Positions 8,898-17,763 of a stretch of DNA of 64,000 nt are shown here, in pieces. Where the stretch lies: NCBI RefSeq assembly GCF_001610875.1, contig NZ_CP011272.1, positions 1,159,988 to 1,223,987 on the forward strand. The letters run 5' to 3'. Source of the DNA: Pirellula sp. SH-Sr6A. Its GTDB lineage: Bacteria; Planctomycetota; Planctomycetia; Pirellulales; Pirellulaceae. Each line of letters begins with the position of its first letter. Position 1 is the stretch's first letter. The position numbers and the translations under genes were made by a program. The notes under the pieces are model-generated. The model did no database searches and was not told the origin of the DNA. It saw nothing but the letters and a program-made list of their open reading frames with translations.

Positions 8898-10538
8898 ATG
8901 AATATCGCATCGGACACTTTTCGCCGCGTGAGAGTTGCTATCGCAATCGTTTGCCTCTTCTTCTCCGGCATGGGCTCTTCCCGTTTAATCCATGCGGACG
9001 AATCGAAACAAGGGGAAAGCAATCCTTACGTTTGGAAGCCGAAGACCAAGTCCGTCTCGGTTTTTAAAAATGGATTCGGATTCTTCACGCGCGAGGGTGA
9101 AGTGGAACTGCAGGAGGGCTGGGGGCATGCAAGCGATGTTCCACCTGCAGCGTTTGGTACACTCGCAATCTACTCGGCCCAACCCGAACAACTGGTGGAT
9201 ATTGTAGGAGTCGGAAACGGTGAGCTCATCGAGTTCGACAGAATCCCCTCGGCAGAGCGTGAATCGCGGCGAAAGGAGGTTCTAGAAGCATCCTTGTCGA
9301 TGGACGTCAAATTGGCACATCGCGCGGGTGCTCCACAACAGGAGACCGTTGGAATTCTGAGGGCCCTCAGCGGTGGATATGCTGTCGTCGAACAGGCTAC
9401 CGGCGCCGCCGCCATACCGGTCCAAGACATCACATCGTTGCAACGTATGGATCTTCCCCTTCGATTCCACGCAGTGGAGGAGGGAGGTGCTGCGGCCCGC
9501 CGAGTTGCCTTGAACATGGCCTATCTTCGCAGCGGAATCGTCTGGATCCCCGAGTACACATTGAAGATTGTCGACGAAACGACAGCCGAACTTACCTTGC
9601 GCGGTACCTTGGTCAATGAAGCGGAAGACTTGATCGATTGCGACGTGCATTTTGTCGTGGGGGTTCCGCACTTTGTCCATTCCGACATGCTATCCCCGGT
9701 CGCGGTTGGTCAAGTTCTACGGAGCATTGGTTCGGCAATTCCCTCATCAGGGGTTCCGCTTCAAAACATGGCACAGGTCATGAATCGCGCTGTGATTTCG
9801 AATGATCTTCAAAATGGCCGCGGGCAATCCTTGCCCTCCAGCAGCGTCCCCTCCGCATCCTTCCGCGAGTTGCTAGGAACGCTTCCCCCCTCGGATGCGG
9901 CCGGTGCTGGGGATTACAGCGTCTATAGCAAACAGCATGTCACCGTGCGGAAAGGGGAGCGCGCCGTGATCACTCTGATGTCCAAACGCATCAACTACGG
10001 GCACCAATATGCGTGGGAAGCAGGTTCAGCAGGAACCAACGGTGACAATCCCACCTCCGATTTGGTGCATCGATTGGTTTTGCAAAACTCCACCGAGACA
10101 CCTTGGACAACAGGCCCCTGTCTAGCACTCTCGGGCAACCAACCCCTCAGCGAAGACATTCTCCGCTACACTCCCGTTCGGGCCAAGGGAGAGTTAACTG
10201 TCACTACTGCGATCAATATCGCCAAATCGATCCAAGAATCCGAAATCGATCGCAAACTCAAAGCGCATGAACCCCAGCCTCACTCGTTTTTGGATCTGGT
10301 CACTTTGAAAGGGAAGATTCAGCTCAAGAGCTTTGAATCGAAACCTGTCAAGATTCGGATAAGCAAATCGGTACAGGGGAGACCTTTGGAATCCAGCGAC
10401 GACGGCTCAATTCGCATCGATTCGGAGAAGCTTCGTTTGGTTGAGAGAGCTGGCACGATAGAATGGAACATCGAACTCCAACCGGGTATGACTACGGATT
10501 TGTCATATACTTATGAGAGATTCGTATCGTCGCATTAA
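8898..10538 (+). CDS. Secreted DUF4139-like protein
   Basis: 546 residues with a signal peptide (about 1-32). The N-terminal beta region starts VFKNGFGFFTREGEVEL, and the C-terminal half contains MAYLRSGIVWIPEYTL followed by LRGTLVNEAEDLIDCDV, which match the layout of DUF4139 proteins (N-terminal beta-sandwich, then a beta-rich region with a YxxxxSGIxWxPxY motif). The tail EWNIELQPGMTTDLSYTYER is also typical. Their biochemical role is not known. It lies 43 bp upstream of the two-component pair, so it may share a transcript with it, but no functional link is shown. Confidence 0.7.
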   Translation: MNIASDTFRRVRVAIAIVCLFFSGMGSSRLIHADESKQGESNPYVWKPKTKSVSVFKNGFGFFTREGEVELQEGWGHASDVPPAAFGTLAIYSAQPEQLVDIVGVGNGELIEFDRIPSAERESRRKEVLEASLSMDVKLAHRAGAPQQETVGILRALSGGYAVVEQATGAAAIPVQDITSLQRMDLPLRFHAVEEGGAAARRVALNMAYLRSGIVWIPEYTLKIVDETTAELTLRGTLVNEAEDLIDCDVHFVVGVPHFVHSDMLSPVAVGQVLRSIGSAIPSSGVPLQNMAQVMNRAVISNDLQNGRGQSLPSSSVPSASFRELLGTLPPSDAAGAGDYSVYSKQHVTVRKGERAVITLMSKRINYGHQYAWEAGSAGTNGDNPTSDLVHRLVLQNSTETPWTTGPCLALSGNQPLSEDILRYTPVRAKGELTVTTAINIAKSIQESEIDRKLKAHEPQPHSFLDLVTLKGKIQLKSFESKPVKIRISKSVQGRPLESSDDGSIRIDSEKLRLVERAGTIEWNIELQPGMTTDLSYTYERFVSSH

Positions 10539-10581
10539 TCGAAGTCTTGTTGATCCGACTCCTAGACGCGAATGAGGACCC

Positions 10582-11313
10582 ATGCGCTCTGAGAAAACCA
10601 TATTGGTCGTCGAAGATGATCACGGCATTCGCCGCGCTGTTGTCGATGCGTTACTTTTGACGGGCTATTCGGTGCTTGAGACCGCGAACGCAACCGAAGC
10701 CAAACAGTTAGCCAAGAATGGCGATATCGATCTGATGTTACTTGATCTGGTGTTGCCTGGAGCGGATGGCAGGAACATTCTTCGGCAACTGAGAAGGGAA
10801 GGAATGACACTACCGGTGATCATCTTAACCGCTTGCGGGTTTGAATCGGATCGTATCGAAGGGCTTCGAGAAGGTGCCGACGATTACATTGTCAAGCCTT
10901 TTAGCGTGAGAGAGCTGTTAGCACGGATCGAGGCAGTCTTACGACGTTCACCTCAACGCCCCATGTCGGTTTCGTCGTTTTCGTTTTCGGAAGGAACGAT
11001 CGATTTCGAGCGGAGAGAAATCGTATTTCGTACTGGGATTCGAGAAGAACTCTCGGAGAAAGAAGCCGAGTTGCTGCTCTATCTGGTCCGGCATTGTGGG
11101 AGAGCTCTATCACGCGATGAGTTACTCCAAGGCGTTTGGAAGCTGTCTCCTACAGGAGTTCCTACCCGAACGATTGATATGCACATCGCACGACTCCGCG
11201 ACAAACTGGGAGACGATCCCACTTCTCCGTCCATCATCTTGACCGTTCGCGGACGTGGGTACATGTTCCAGTCCTTGGGATCTCCTGCCCCCTCGGAGGA
11301 AGCGTCCGGATGA
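10582..11313 (+). CDS. OmpR/PhoB-type response regulator
   Basis: 243 residues. The receiver domain (about 5-120) has the acidic pair at 11-13, phosphoacceptor D55 in LMLLDLVLPG, T83 and K105 in IVKPF. The C-terminal winged helix (about 135-235) has LSEKEAELLLYLVRH, SRDELLQGVW, RTIDMHIARLRDKLGDD and the ILTVRGRGYMF wing. The stop overlaps the start of the following kinase as ATGA (11310-11313), so the pair is translationally coupled and very probably cognate. Confidence 0.92.
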   Translation: MRSEKTILVVEDDHGIRRAVVDALLLTGYSVLETANATEAKQLAKNGDIDLMLLDLVLPGADGRNILRQLRREGMTLPVIILTACGFESDRIEGLREGADDYIVKPFSVRELLARIEAVLRRSPQRPMSVSSFSFSEGTIDFERREIVFRTGIREELSEKEAELLLYLVRHCGRALSRDELLQGVWKLSPTGVPTRTIDMHIARLRDKLGDDPTSPSIILTVRGRGYMFQSLGSPAPSEEASG

Positions 11314-12995
11314 AACACCGCAGTGTACTGTTGTGGGGAGGATTTTCCGTATTCTGCGGGCTCGCACTGTTCGGCGCGGTCGCCTTGACTCGAACGGTTC
11401 TCGAATTGGATCGGAGGGAGCAGCAAGCAAAAACCGAAGCACAGTTGGAAGAGAACATTCGATTGAGCCTCTGGCGGTTGGACTCCCTGCTTGCCCCACT
11501 TCTTTCCTCGCTCGCCGTCGCGGGTGAAACAACACTTTCTGAAAGTCACTCCGCAACAGGGTCACCTGACTCTGCTGCATCGTGCGATCCCGTATCGATT
11601 CAAGAGATACCGATTCGTGCGCGGCGGGTGGTGAAAGAAGAGGCGCCCGCTCCGCGCGAGCAAGATCCGAACGAGAGCTCTCCCCATTCGCTGACTTCAT
11701 TGCGAAACAGGATGAGAGAGTATGCTCGATTTCGTTCGCGGGTGATTCCGCCAGGAGACGGGAATGCAGAGGAAGAATTGCAGCAACTAGCCATGAATGG
11801 ACAGACGCGTTCGTTTGCGGCGAATGAATTCTCGCAGCGCGCTCAGAATTTTACGCGAGGTAATTCAATCCTCATCGAAAACTCCATTCGGAACGGCAGA
11901 AACGGCGTCACGGAACCAGGCTGGGGTATTCCATTCACCCCGATTTGGTCCCAAGGCGAATTGCTTCTCGTTCGCGAGATCGAGGAGGGCGTCCCGGCCG
12001 TGCAGGTCTGTGTTTTAGACTGGCCGAAACTCCAATCCGATTTACAGCAGCTCATTCGGGATCTTTTGCCCGAGGCGTCGCTTCTCGCTGTTGACCCATT
12101 GCCGAAGGAAGGAAGTCCCGACATGCTCGTGACGCTTCCGGTCATCGTGGTTCCAGGGAACCGCGTCGGTGAACTCGCGGGTATCTCGCCACCGCGCGAC
12201 ATCTCTGTGCCACTCGTACTGGCATCCCTTTGGATCGGAATCGGAGTTGCCCTAGCGGGGACAGGCATCATCCTTTTCAGCTTGCTTAGGCTCAGTAATC
12301 GACGGGAGCAGTTTGTGGCTGCGGTCACGCACGAATTGCGAACCCCACTAACAACTCTCAAGCTTTATTCCGAGATGTTGAATGAAGGAATGGTACGTGA
12401 CGAATCGACGAAGCGAGAATATTTGAAGACGCTGGCGGGTGAAATCGATCGCATCGAACATCTAGTCGAAAACGTCTTTGCCTATGCTAGGCTCCGTTTA
12501 TCGCGACGGGAAATACCGGTTGAATCGTTTCTATTGAAGGACTTTTTGGACGCGTTAGAAGAATCTCTTCAGCGAATGTGCAGGAGGGGAGATATCGGTC
12601 TCGAAATCCGTACAGACGACACCCTCAAGCTGCGAGTGCAGGGCAATCGCTCCGCTATATCCCAGATCCTTGTTAATCTCGTCGATAATGCTTGCAAATA
12701 CGCATCCAATGTCCCAAACGCTCGGGTGCAATTATTTGTCATTCCACCTGCACCGGGGGAGGCGCGGGCAACAATTCGAGTTACTGACAACGGGCCAGGA
12801 TTTCCAAAAGGAAGCCGCTGGTGGAAGCCGTTTTCTAAATCGGTGGAAGAAGCCGCTGATACAGCTCCGGGGATTGGTATCGGTTTATCGATTTGCCGAG
12901 GCCTGGCACAGCAGCAGGGGGGCGACCTCCGCATCTCCTCGGGGTCTGTGGGTACAAGCATCGACTTGATGCTACCTATTGCAACGACGACCTAG
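11310..12995 (+). CDS. Membrane sensor histidine kinase
   Basis: 561 residues. Two membrane helices (about 6-28 and 299-327) bracket an extracytoplasmic sensor region of about 270 residues with no recognised family. Then come the dimerisation/phosphoacceptor box THELRTPLTTLKLYSEML (H341), N-box DNACKYA (N460), G1 DNGPGF (493-498) and G2 GIGIGLSI (521-528). It has no clear HAMP domain: the second helix leads almost directly into the H-box. It overlaps the regulator gene by 4 bp and the convergent MFS gene by 20 bp. Confidence 0.9.
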   Translation: MKHRSVLLWGGFSVFCGLALFGAVALTRTVLELDRREQQAKTEAQLEENIRLSLWRLDSLLAPLLSSLAVAGETTLSESHSATGSPDSAASCDPVSIQEIPIRARRVVKEEAPAPREQDPNESSPHSLTSLRNRMREYARFRSRVIPPGDGNAEEELQQLAMNGQTRSFAANEFSQRAQNFTRGNSILIENSIRNGRNGVTEPGWGIPFTPIWSQGELLLVREIEEGVPAVQVCVLDWPKLQSDLQQLIRDLLPEASLLAVDPLPKEGSPDMLVTLPVIVVPGNRVGELAGISPPRDISVPLVLASLWIGIGVALAGTGIILFSLLRLSNRREQFVAAVTHELRTPLTTLKLYSEMLNEGMVRDESTKREYLKTLAGEIDRIEHLVENVFAYARLRLSRREIPVESFLLKDFLDALEESLQRMCRRGDIGLEIRTDDTLKLRVQGNRSAISQILVNLVDNACKYASNVPNARVQLFVIPPAPGEARATIRVTDNGPGFPKGSRWWKPFSKSVEEAADTAPGIGIGLSICRGLAQQQGGDLRISSGSVGTSIDLMLPIATTT

Positions 12996-14130
12996 CCAGC
13001 AAGACGGATTGTGTCATCGTGAATGCACAAGCCAGAATAAACAGGGCGATAGGAATCGCTTCCAGCCCGAACGCCACAGCGATCGAAGAAATCAGCCCTG
13101 GCAGGACTACAATCCCGATCGCCGCCGAACTGACTTGAAAGCCGATAGCTTGTGCGGCTCGATCGCTTCGAACCGTGGCGGGAGTTAATCCTATCCAGGT
13201 GGGAAACATGGGTGCGATCCAAGCGCCCAGCAACACCGCTGCGATTTGATCGGCGAACGCAAAAGGTGGGAAGGCGATTCCTGCAGCAAGAATAGGACTG
13301 ATGACTCCCGATGCGGTAAGAATCTGCTTGCTCGACCACACAGTCGTGAGTTGTCCCATGATGAATCGGCTCAATGTGAATGCGATCCAATAGCCAGTTA
13401 CCGCGCCACCAGCCACACTTGCCGATACACCTCTCCCCTCGGTCCAAAGAGTGAACAGGAGTTGCCCCACCGTCGATTCCATTCCGGTGTAGACAAAGAA
13501 AAGAAAACACTGGCCGAGGACTTGTTTGTCCAGGAACGCGGTAAGAAAGGAAGCATGCTGCGGTTGATTCTCGATGGCTTCGTCGTCCGATTCTTTCCAT
13601 TCCCGTCGAGTCCACCAAATCAACAAAGTCGTATTGGCCAATAGGAATGCCACGATCGCGTAGCCCCAACGCCACGAGAAACCCGATACGATCACCCAAG
13701 TCATCAGCAACGGTCCGATGCAGGCCCCGATCCCCCAACATCCGTGAAGCCAGTTGACCATCCGAATGGAGAATCGATGCGCCGTAAAACTGTTGAGGCT
13801 AGCATCGATCGCTCCTCCTCCTACCCCTCCCACAAATCCAATCGCAACGGTCAAGTAAAAATACGGGCTCCAAGCAAGACCGGCGACGACAAAAGTCATC
13901 GTCGCGCAGCTGCCGATCAGGAGCCAACCGATTCCGAGCCGCTTCGCAAGCCGGGATGCCATCGAACTGGAAATGAGATAGCCAGAAAATGTCGACGCGA
14001 GAATCCATCCGAGGGCGTCAAAGGAAACATCGAAATCGCGCCTCATCGAAGGCCACGCAATCCCGAGCATCGCGTCCGGTAGACCGAGACCGATGTATGC
14101 AATGGCGGAGATCAATTTGACTAAAAACAT
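12976..14130 (-). CDS. MFS transporter
   Basis: 384 residues and about twelve hydrophobic helices. It begins with IAYIGLGLPDAMLGIAWPSM, and the loop between helices 2 and 3 carries SRLAKRLGIG, the usual MFS A-motif position, with GGVGGGAIDASLNSF later, as in the FucP/Mdfa-like sugar or drug branches. Substrate cannot be told from sequence. Its 3' end overlaps the histidine kinase 3' end by 20 bp. Confidence 0.82.
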   Translation of the reverse strand: MFLVKLISAIAYIGLGLPDAMLGIAWPSMRRDFDVSFDALGWILASTFSGYLISSSMASRLAKRLGIGWLLIGSCATMTFVVAGLAWSPYFYLTVAIGFVGGVGGGAIDASLNSFTAHRFSIRMVNWLHGCWGIGACIGPLLMTWVIVSGFSWRWGYAIVAFLLANTTLLIWWTRREWKESDDEAIENQPQHASFLTAFLDKQVLGQCFLFFVYTGMESTVGQLLFTLWTEGRGVSASVAGGAVTGYWIAFTLSRFIMGQLTTVWSSKQILTASGVISPILAAGIAFPPFAFADQIAAVLLGAWIAPMFPTWIGLTPATVRSDRAAQAIGFQVSSAAIGIVVLPGLISSIAVAFGLEAIPIALFILACAFTMTQSVLLARSSLQ

Positions 14131-14330
14131 GTCGAGAAGCGTAACAGCTCCCGTTGAATCCCTCCAGCCCTTCCGTGGGGAGACGAATCAGGTGTGACCC
14201 ACTCGCGATCTCTTTCTCCTTCTCTACCCGGAGCCGTAGAATGGAGTTTGATTTCGAAGTGTCCTTGCTCTCTAGCAACCAAGGGTATTGCAGTTCGAGA
14301 GCATCCGTACGACAAGGGAGTGAGCTGAAT

Positions 14331-15686
14331 ATGAATGCGACCGATCCGAAGAATTCCGAATCGTCGGACAATCACTCACCCTCTCCTAAGCGAAACCTTC
14401 GCTTCTCCCTCCGCTTTCTGTTGCTCCTGCTGATTGGCACTGGTCTAGTTTGCATTTTCGTCGTGTGGAGACGGTCTAGGATTGAGACGATTACCTTTCT
14501 CGAAGCTAAAGGATTCTTGGTGTACTCCTCTTCGGAAGCGATCCCAAGTCCGGACTGGGGCGCTCCGAAAGCCAATGGTCAGGGGTCTTTTGCTGAGTCG
14601 TGGAAATCCTGGTGGAGGAAACCTTGGTTGGATTGCATCCGCAAGGTTGGCGATTACGAACATTACCAGCACGTAAAACCTTCGTATGGCAATTCTCCTC
14701 TGCACGCGGAGGAGATTCGAAAAGTTCTCACTACGCTGCCGTCGTTGACCAAGGTGGACACCGGGTCCGATGATTGGTGGTCTGATCCGGAGGTTCGAGC
14801 GCATCTCTTTGAACATTCATCGCTTCGATCGCTTCGAACGCAATGCGTCGCCCACCCGATGGAATCCGTCGCATATGGATCGTTGAAATCCCGGTTAAGA
14901 GAGTTGTCGATTTCTATTTCGCGAAAAGAATCCTTGCCCATCTTTCTCGAAGACTTAGATCGTTTGCCACATCTTGAGAAACTGCGATTGGACTATGTCA
15001 GTGGTGCGCCTGTTTCATTTGATGAACTAGGCCAGCTACGGTCGCTCGTTCAGTTGGAAATTCGAAACCTCCAATGGCCGGATCTTCGTGGGGTAGGTGA
15101 TTTCTCGCAAGCAGTGCGGGAGCCGTCCGCTTCGGTGAACGGATGGGAAGAGCTCCAGTCCTTGCAGAGCCTGAAACTTGCTCAGGTCTTTTTGAGCGAG
15201 TCGGACTGGGCCCGAGTTCTTCAGTTGCCGTCGCTCACTCAGCTGCATTTGGAAGGTTGCGGGATGCCACGGCGCCCAGATGGCTCCGCGATCGTTGTGC
15301 CGGATCGGGCCGAGACGATCTACCAGATCATTATTTCGAACCCCGTTCCGTGGGATCGGCTTCACGCTTCCCCATCGCTTGAGCGAATGGAGCTTTCGTG
15401 TTGGATGTTGAATCCAACTTTTACCAGTTTTATCAATCAGTCCCAGATCCGATCATTGGTTCTTGCCAGTTGGAGTTATCCCTACAGGCAGATATCGGAG
15501 TTACCAAGGATCCTCTCTAGCATCGATCCACAAGTCAAAATCGTCTTGCCTCGGGAGTACATGCCCCTCCACGAGCCTTTCTGGAGCACGGTGATAGGGG
15601 AAGAACGAGAAAGGTTTGAGGCCCTCACGGAATTCGAGGCATGGGCATCGACTCGATCCAACCTAACAGTCGGTCCTGTAGATTGA
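14331..15686 (+). CDS. Membrane-anchored leucine-rich-repeat-like protein, unknown function
   Basis: 451 residues from the ATG at 14331, which has an AAGGGAG about 12 bases upstream; an in-frame upstream ATG at 14154 has no support. One membrane helix (about 21-44, FLLLLLIGTGLVCIFVVW) follows a basic cytoplasmic stretch. The body contains spaced LxxLxLxxL segments (LPSLTKVDT, LPHLEKLRLDYV, LRSLVQLEIRNL, LQSLKLAQV, LPSLTQLHLEGCG, LERMELS) typical of irregular LRR proteins that are abundant in planctomycetes. Partner unknown. Confidence 0.65.
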   Translation: MNATDPKNSESSDNHSPSPKRNLRFSLRFLLLLLIGTGLVCIFVVWRRSRIETITFLEAKGFLVYSSSEAIPSPDWGAPKANGQGSFAESWKSWWRKPWLDCIRKVGDYEHYQHVKPSYGNSPLHAEEIRKVLTTLPSLTKVDTGSDDWWSDPEVRAHLFEHSSLRSLRTQCVAHPMESVAYGSLKSRLRELSISISRKESLPIFLEDLDRLPHLEKLRLDYVSGAPVSFDELGQLRSLVQLEIRNLQWPDLRGVGDFSQAVREPSASVNGWEELQSLQSLKLAQVFLSESDWARVLQLPSLTQLHLEGCGMPRRPDGSAIVVPDRAETIYQIIISNPVPWDRLHASPSLERMELSCWMLNPTFTSFINQSQIRSLVLASWSYPYRQISELPRILSSIDPQVKIVLPREYMPLHEPFWSTVIGEERERFEALTEFEAWASTRSNLTVGPVD

Positions 15687-15863
15687 CTCGTTCTTGGGGG
15701 AAAGAAAGAGCTCCAATGTGCGGATGAACCACCTTGAAAGTCGCAATCTGCGTTGCAATTGAAAAGAATACCAGTACGATCGAGCGTCGGGATTGCGAAT
15801 GGTTCCCGGACTAGATTCTGATCGATTGAACACATTGCGGCGAGAAGGGATACGAGCTTACCG

Positions 15864-17687
15864 ATGCATAACGACTTTGCGCTCCTCTTGAATCTAGCCG
15901 CAAGCCTCGTTCTCGCATTGATCTTTGGGTTAATCACAGAAAAGTTGCGGCTATCACCTATCGTCGGCTACCTCTTAGCCGGCTTCATGCTGGGGCCGCA
16001 AACGCCAGGGATGGTGGCCGATCCGAAGATGGCGGCGGAGTTAGCCGAGATCGGCGTGGTTTTGCTGATGTTCGGGGTAGGATTGCACTTCAATCTTCGT
16101 GAACTTTTGTCGGTTCGCAGAATCGCACTTCCCGGGGCGTGTGGTCAGATCCTAGTGGCTACAGCGCTAGGGGCTTGGTTGATGATCGCATCGGGTTTGG
16201 GATGGCGATCGGGCATGGTGGTTGGGATTGCGATTTCGGTAGCGAGTACCGTCGTCTTGATTCGCATGCTCATGGACAATGACATCATCCATAGTCCGCA
16301 GGGGCACATTGCGGTGGGATGGCTCATCGTCGAGGACATCTTCACGGTATTGGTACTCGTTGCCTTGCCGGCATTTGCTCCTGCCGAGCTGTTGCCCGAG
16401 GGTGAAAGCGTCAGTCTGTGGTATTCGCTTTTGTTGGCGGTTGTAAAAGTTTCGGCGCTTGCTTTCGTCGTGGTTGGAGGTGGGCGGTTCGTCATCCCTT
16501 GGTTGCTGGGGCTCGTTGCAAGCACGCGTTCTCGCGAGTTGTTCACGCTGTCGATTTTGGCCATCGCCTTGGCGATTGCGACCGGCTCCGCATTCATCTT
16601 CGGTGTGTCGATGGCATTGGGGGCCTTTCTAGCCGGGATGGTTGTCGGTCAAACAGAGGTAAGTCATCAGGCGGCCGCCGATGCACTCCCTATGCGCGAT
16701 GCGTTCGCGGTGTTGTTCTTTGTATCGGTGGGAATGCTGTTCGACCCTTACGTGATGATCGAGCGACCGTTCTTGTTTCTTGGTTTGCTTTCCATCATTC
16801 TCCTCATCAAGCCGCTGACATCCTTCTTCATCGTGTGGTTTTTGCGGTATTCCGTTCGTACCGCGATCACCGTTTCCATTGCGCTAGCGCAGATCGGCGA
16901 GTTCTCGTTTCTTTTGGCCGAGGAAGCCAACCGATTGGAGCTGCTAAGCCACGACGGCCACACGTTGTTGGTCGCCTGCGCGTTGGTGTCGATCACGATC
17001 AATCCCTTGTTGTTCCGAGCGATCGGCCCGTTCGAGTCTTGGTTGAGACGGCGCCCGCGGCTTTGGCAAGCGTTGCTTCGACGATCCGAGGAAAAGGGAG
17101 CTACGCACAATCAATCCATCCGCAATCGAATTGAGAATTCCGAAACAGAAGTTCTGCAGAGCAAAACGGCCGTCATCATCGGATATGGTCCAGTGGGTCG
17201 GACGGCTTCGAGCATTCTTAAAAAATTTGGTGTGCAGCCCATCGTGATCGACTTGAATCTCGATACAGTCCGAGCGATCTCGGAAACCGGTGAGCTCGCC
17301 GTTTATGGTGACGCGACCCGTCGAGATATTTTGGAAGCGGCTGGTATCCTGCAAGCACGCTATTTGTTGGTGACGATTCCGGAGATGCTCGTGCGCACTG
17401 CCGTGATTTTGACGGCAATGGACATGAATCCGGAAGTCCGAGTCTTTGCGAGGGCACGATATCTCAAAGAAAAGGCGTGGCTCGAGGAATTGGGAACAAA
17501 GGGCATGGTGACCGAAGAGGGGGAGACAGCGATCGGGTTGGCCGCCTTATTGCTACGTGAGCTCAACGCGGACGAACAGCTCATCCAAGAAGAAATCCGT
17601 CGCGTACAAAAAGAGTTCTCATTGGGAAGCCATGGCGCAGAGTTGGCCATGCCCGAAGCGGGGCGATCGCAAAAAGGGAGCGTTTAA
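15864..17687 (+). CDS. Kef/YbaL-type monovalent cation:proton antiporter with NAD-binding domain
   Basis: 607 residues. The first about 385 residues form a CPA2 antiporter unit with about 12 helices, including GYLLAGFMLGP and the GWLIVEDIFTVLVLV acidic pair (156-157) characteristic of the YbaL/RosB branch (KefC uses QD). After a linker, the TrkA-N/RCK Rossmann domain begins at AVIIGYGPVGRTA (GYGPVG at 440-445), then YGDATRRDIL. It exports K+ or Na+ in exchange for H+ under redox or nucleotide control. An AAGGGA precedes the ATG at 15864. Confidence 0.88.
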   Translation: MHNDFALLLNLAASLVLALIFGLITEKLRLSPIVGYLLAGFMLGPQTPGMVADPKMAAELAEIGVVLLMFGVGLHFNLRELLSVRRIALPGACGQILVATALGAWLMIASGLGWRSGMVVGIAISVASTVVLIRMLMDNDIIHSPQGHIAVGWLIVEDIFTVLVLVALPAFAPAELLPEGESVSLWYSLLLAVVKVSALAFVVVGGGRFVIPWLLGLVASTRSRELFTLSILAIALAIATGSAFIFGVSMALGAFLAGMVVGQTEVSHQAAADALPMRDAFAVLFFVSVGMLFDPYVMIERPFLFLGLLSIILLIKPLTSFFIVWFLRYSVRTAITVSIALAQIGEFSFLLAEEANRLELLSHDGHTLLVACALVSITINPLLFRAIGPFESWLRRRPRLWQALLRRSEEKGATHNQSIRNRIENSETEVLQSKTAVIIGYGPVGRTASSILKKFGVQPIVIDLNLDTVRAISETGELAVYGDATRRDILEAAGILQARYLLVTIPEMLVRTAVILTAMDMNPEVRVFARARYLKEKAWLEELGTKGMVTEEGETAIGLAALLLRELNADEQLIQEEIRRVQKEFSLGSHGAELAMPEAGRSQKGSV

Positions 17688-17763
17688 TCCCCGCAACGGT
17701 CGTTGCCTTTTTGGTACTATGGCCGCATCTGCCATTCTCCCTACCCTTTTCCCCCCCTCTCCC

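Noticed and set aside
16418-17134. A long plus-strand open frame of 238 codons inside the antiporter gene
   Set aside because: It lies in another frame of the Kef/YbaL gene, whose protein has full domain support; the alternative product has no family features.
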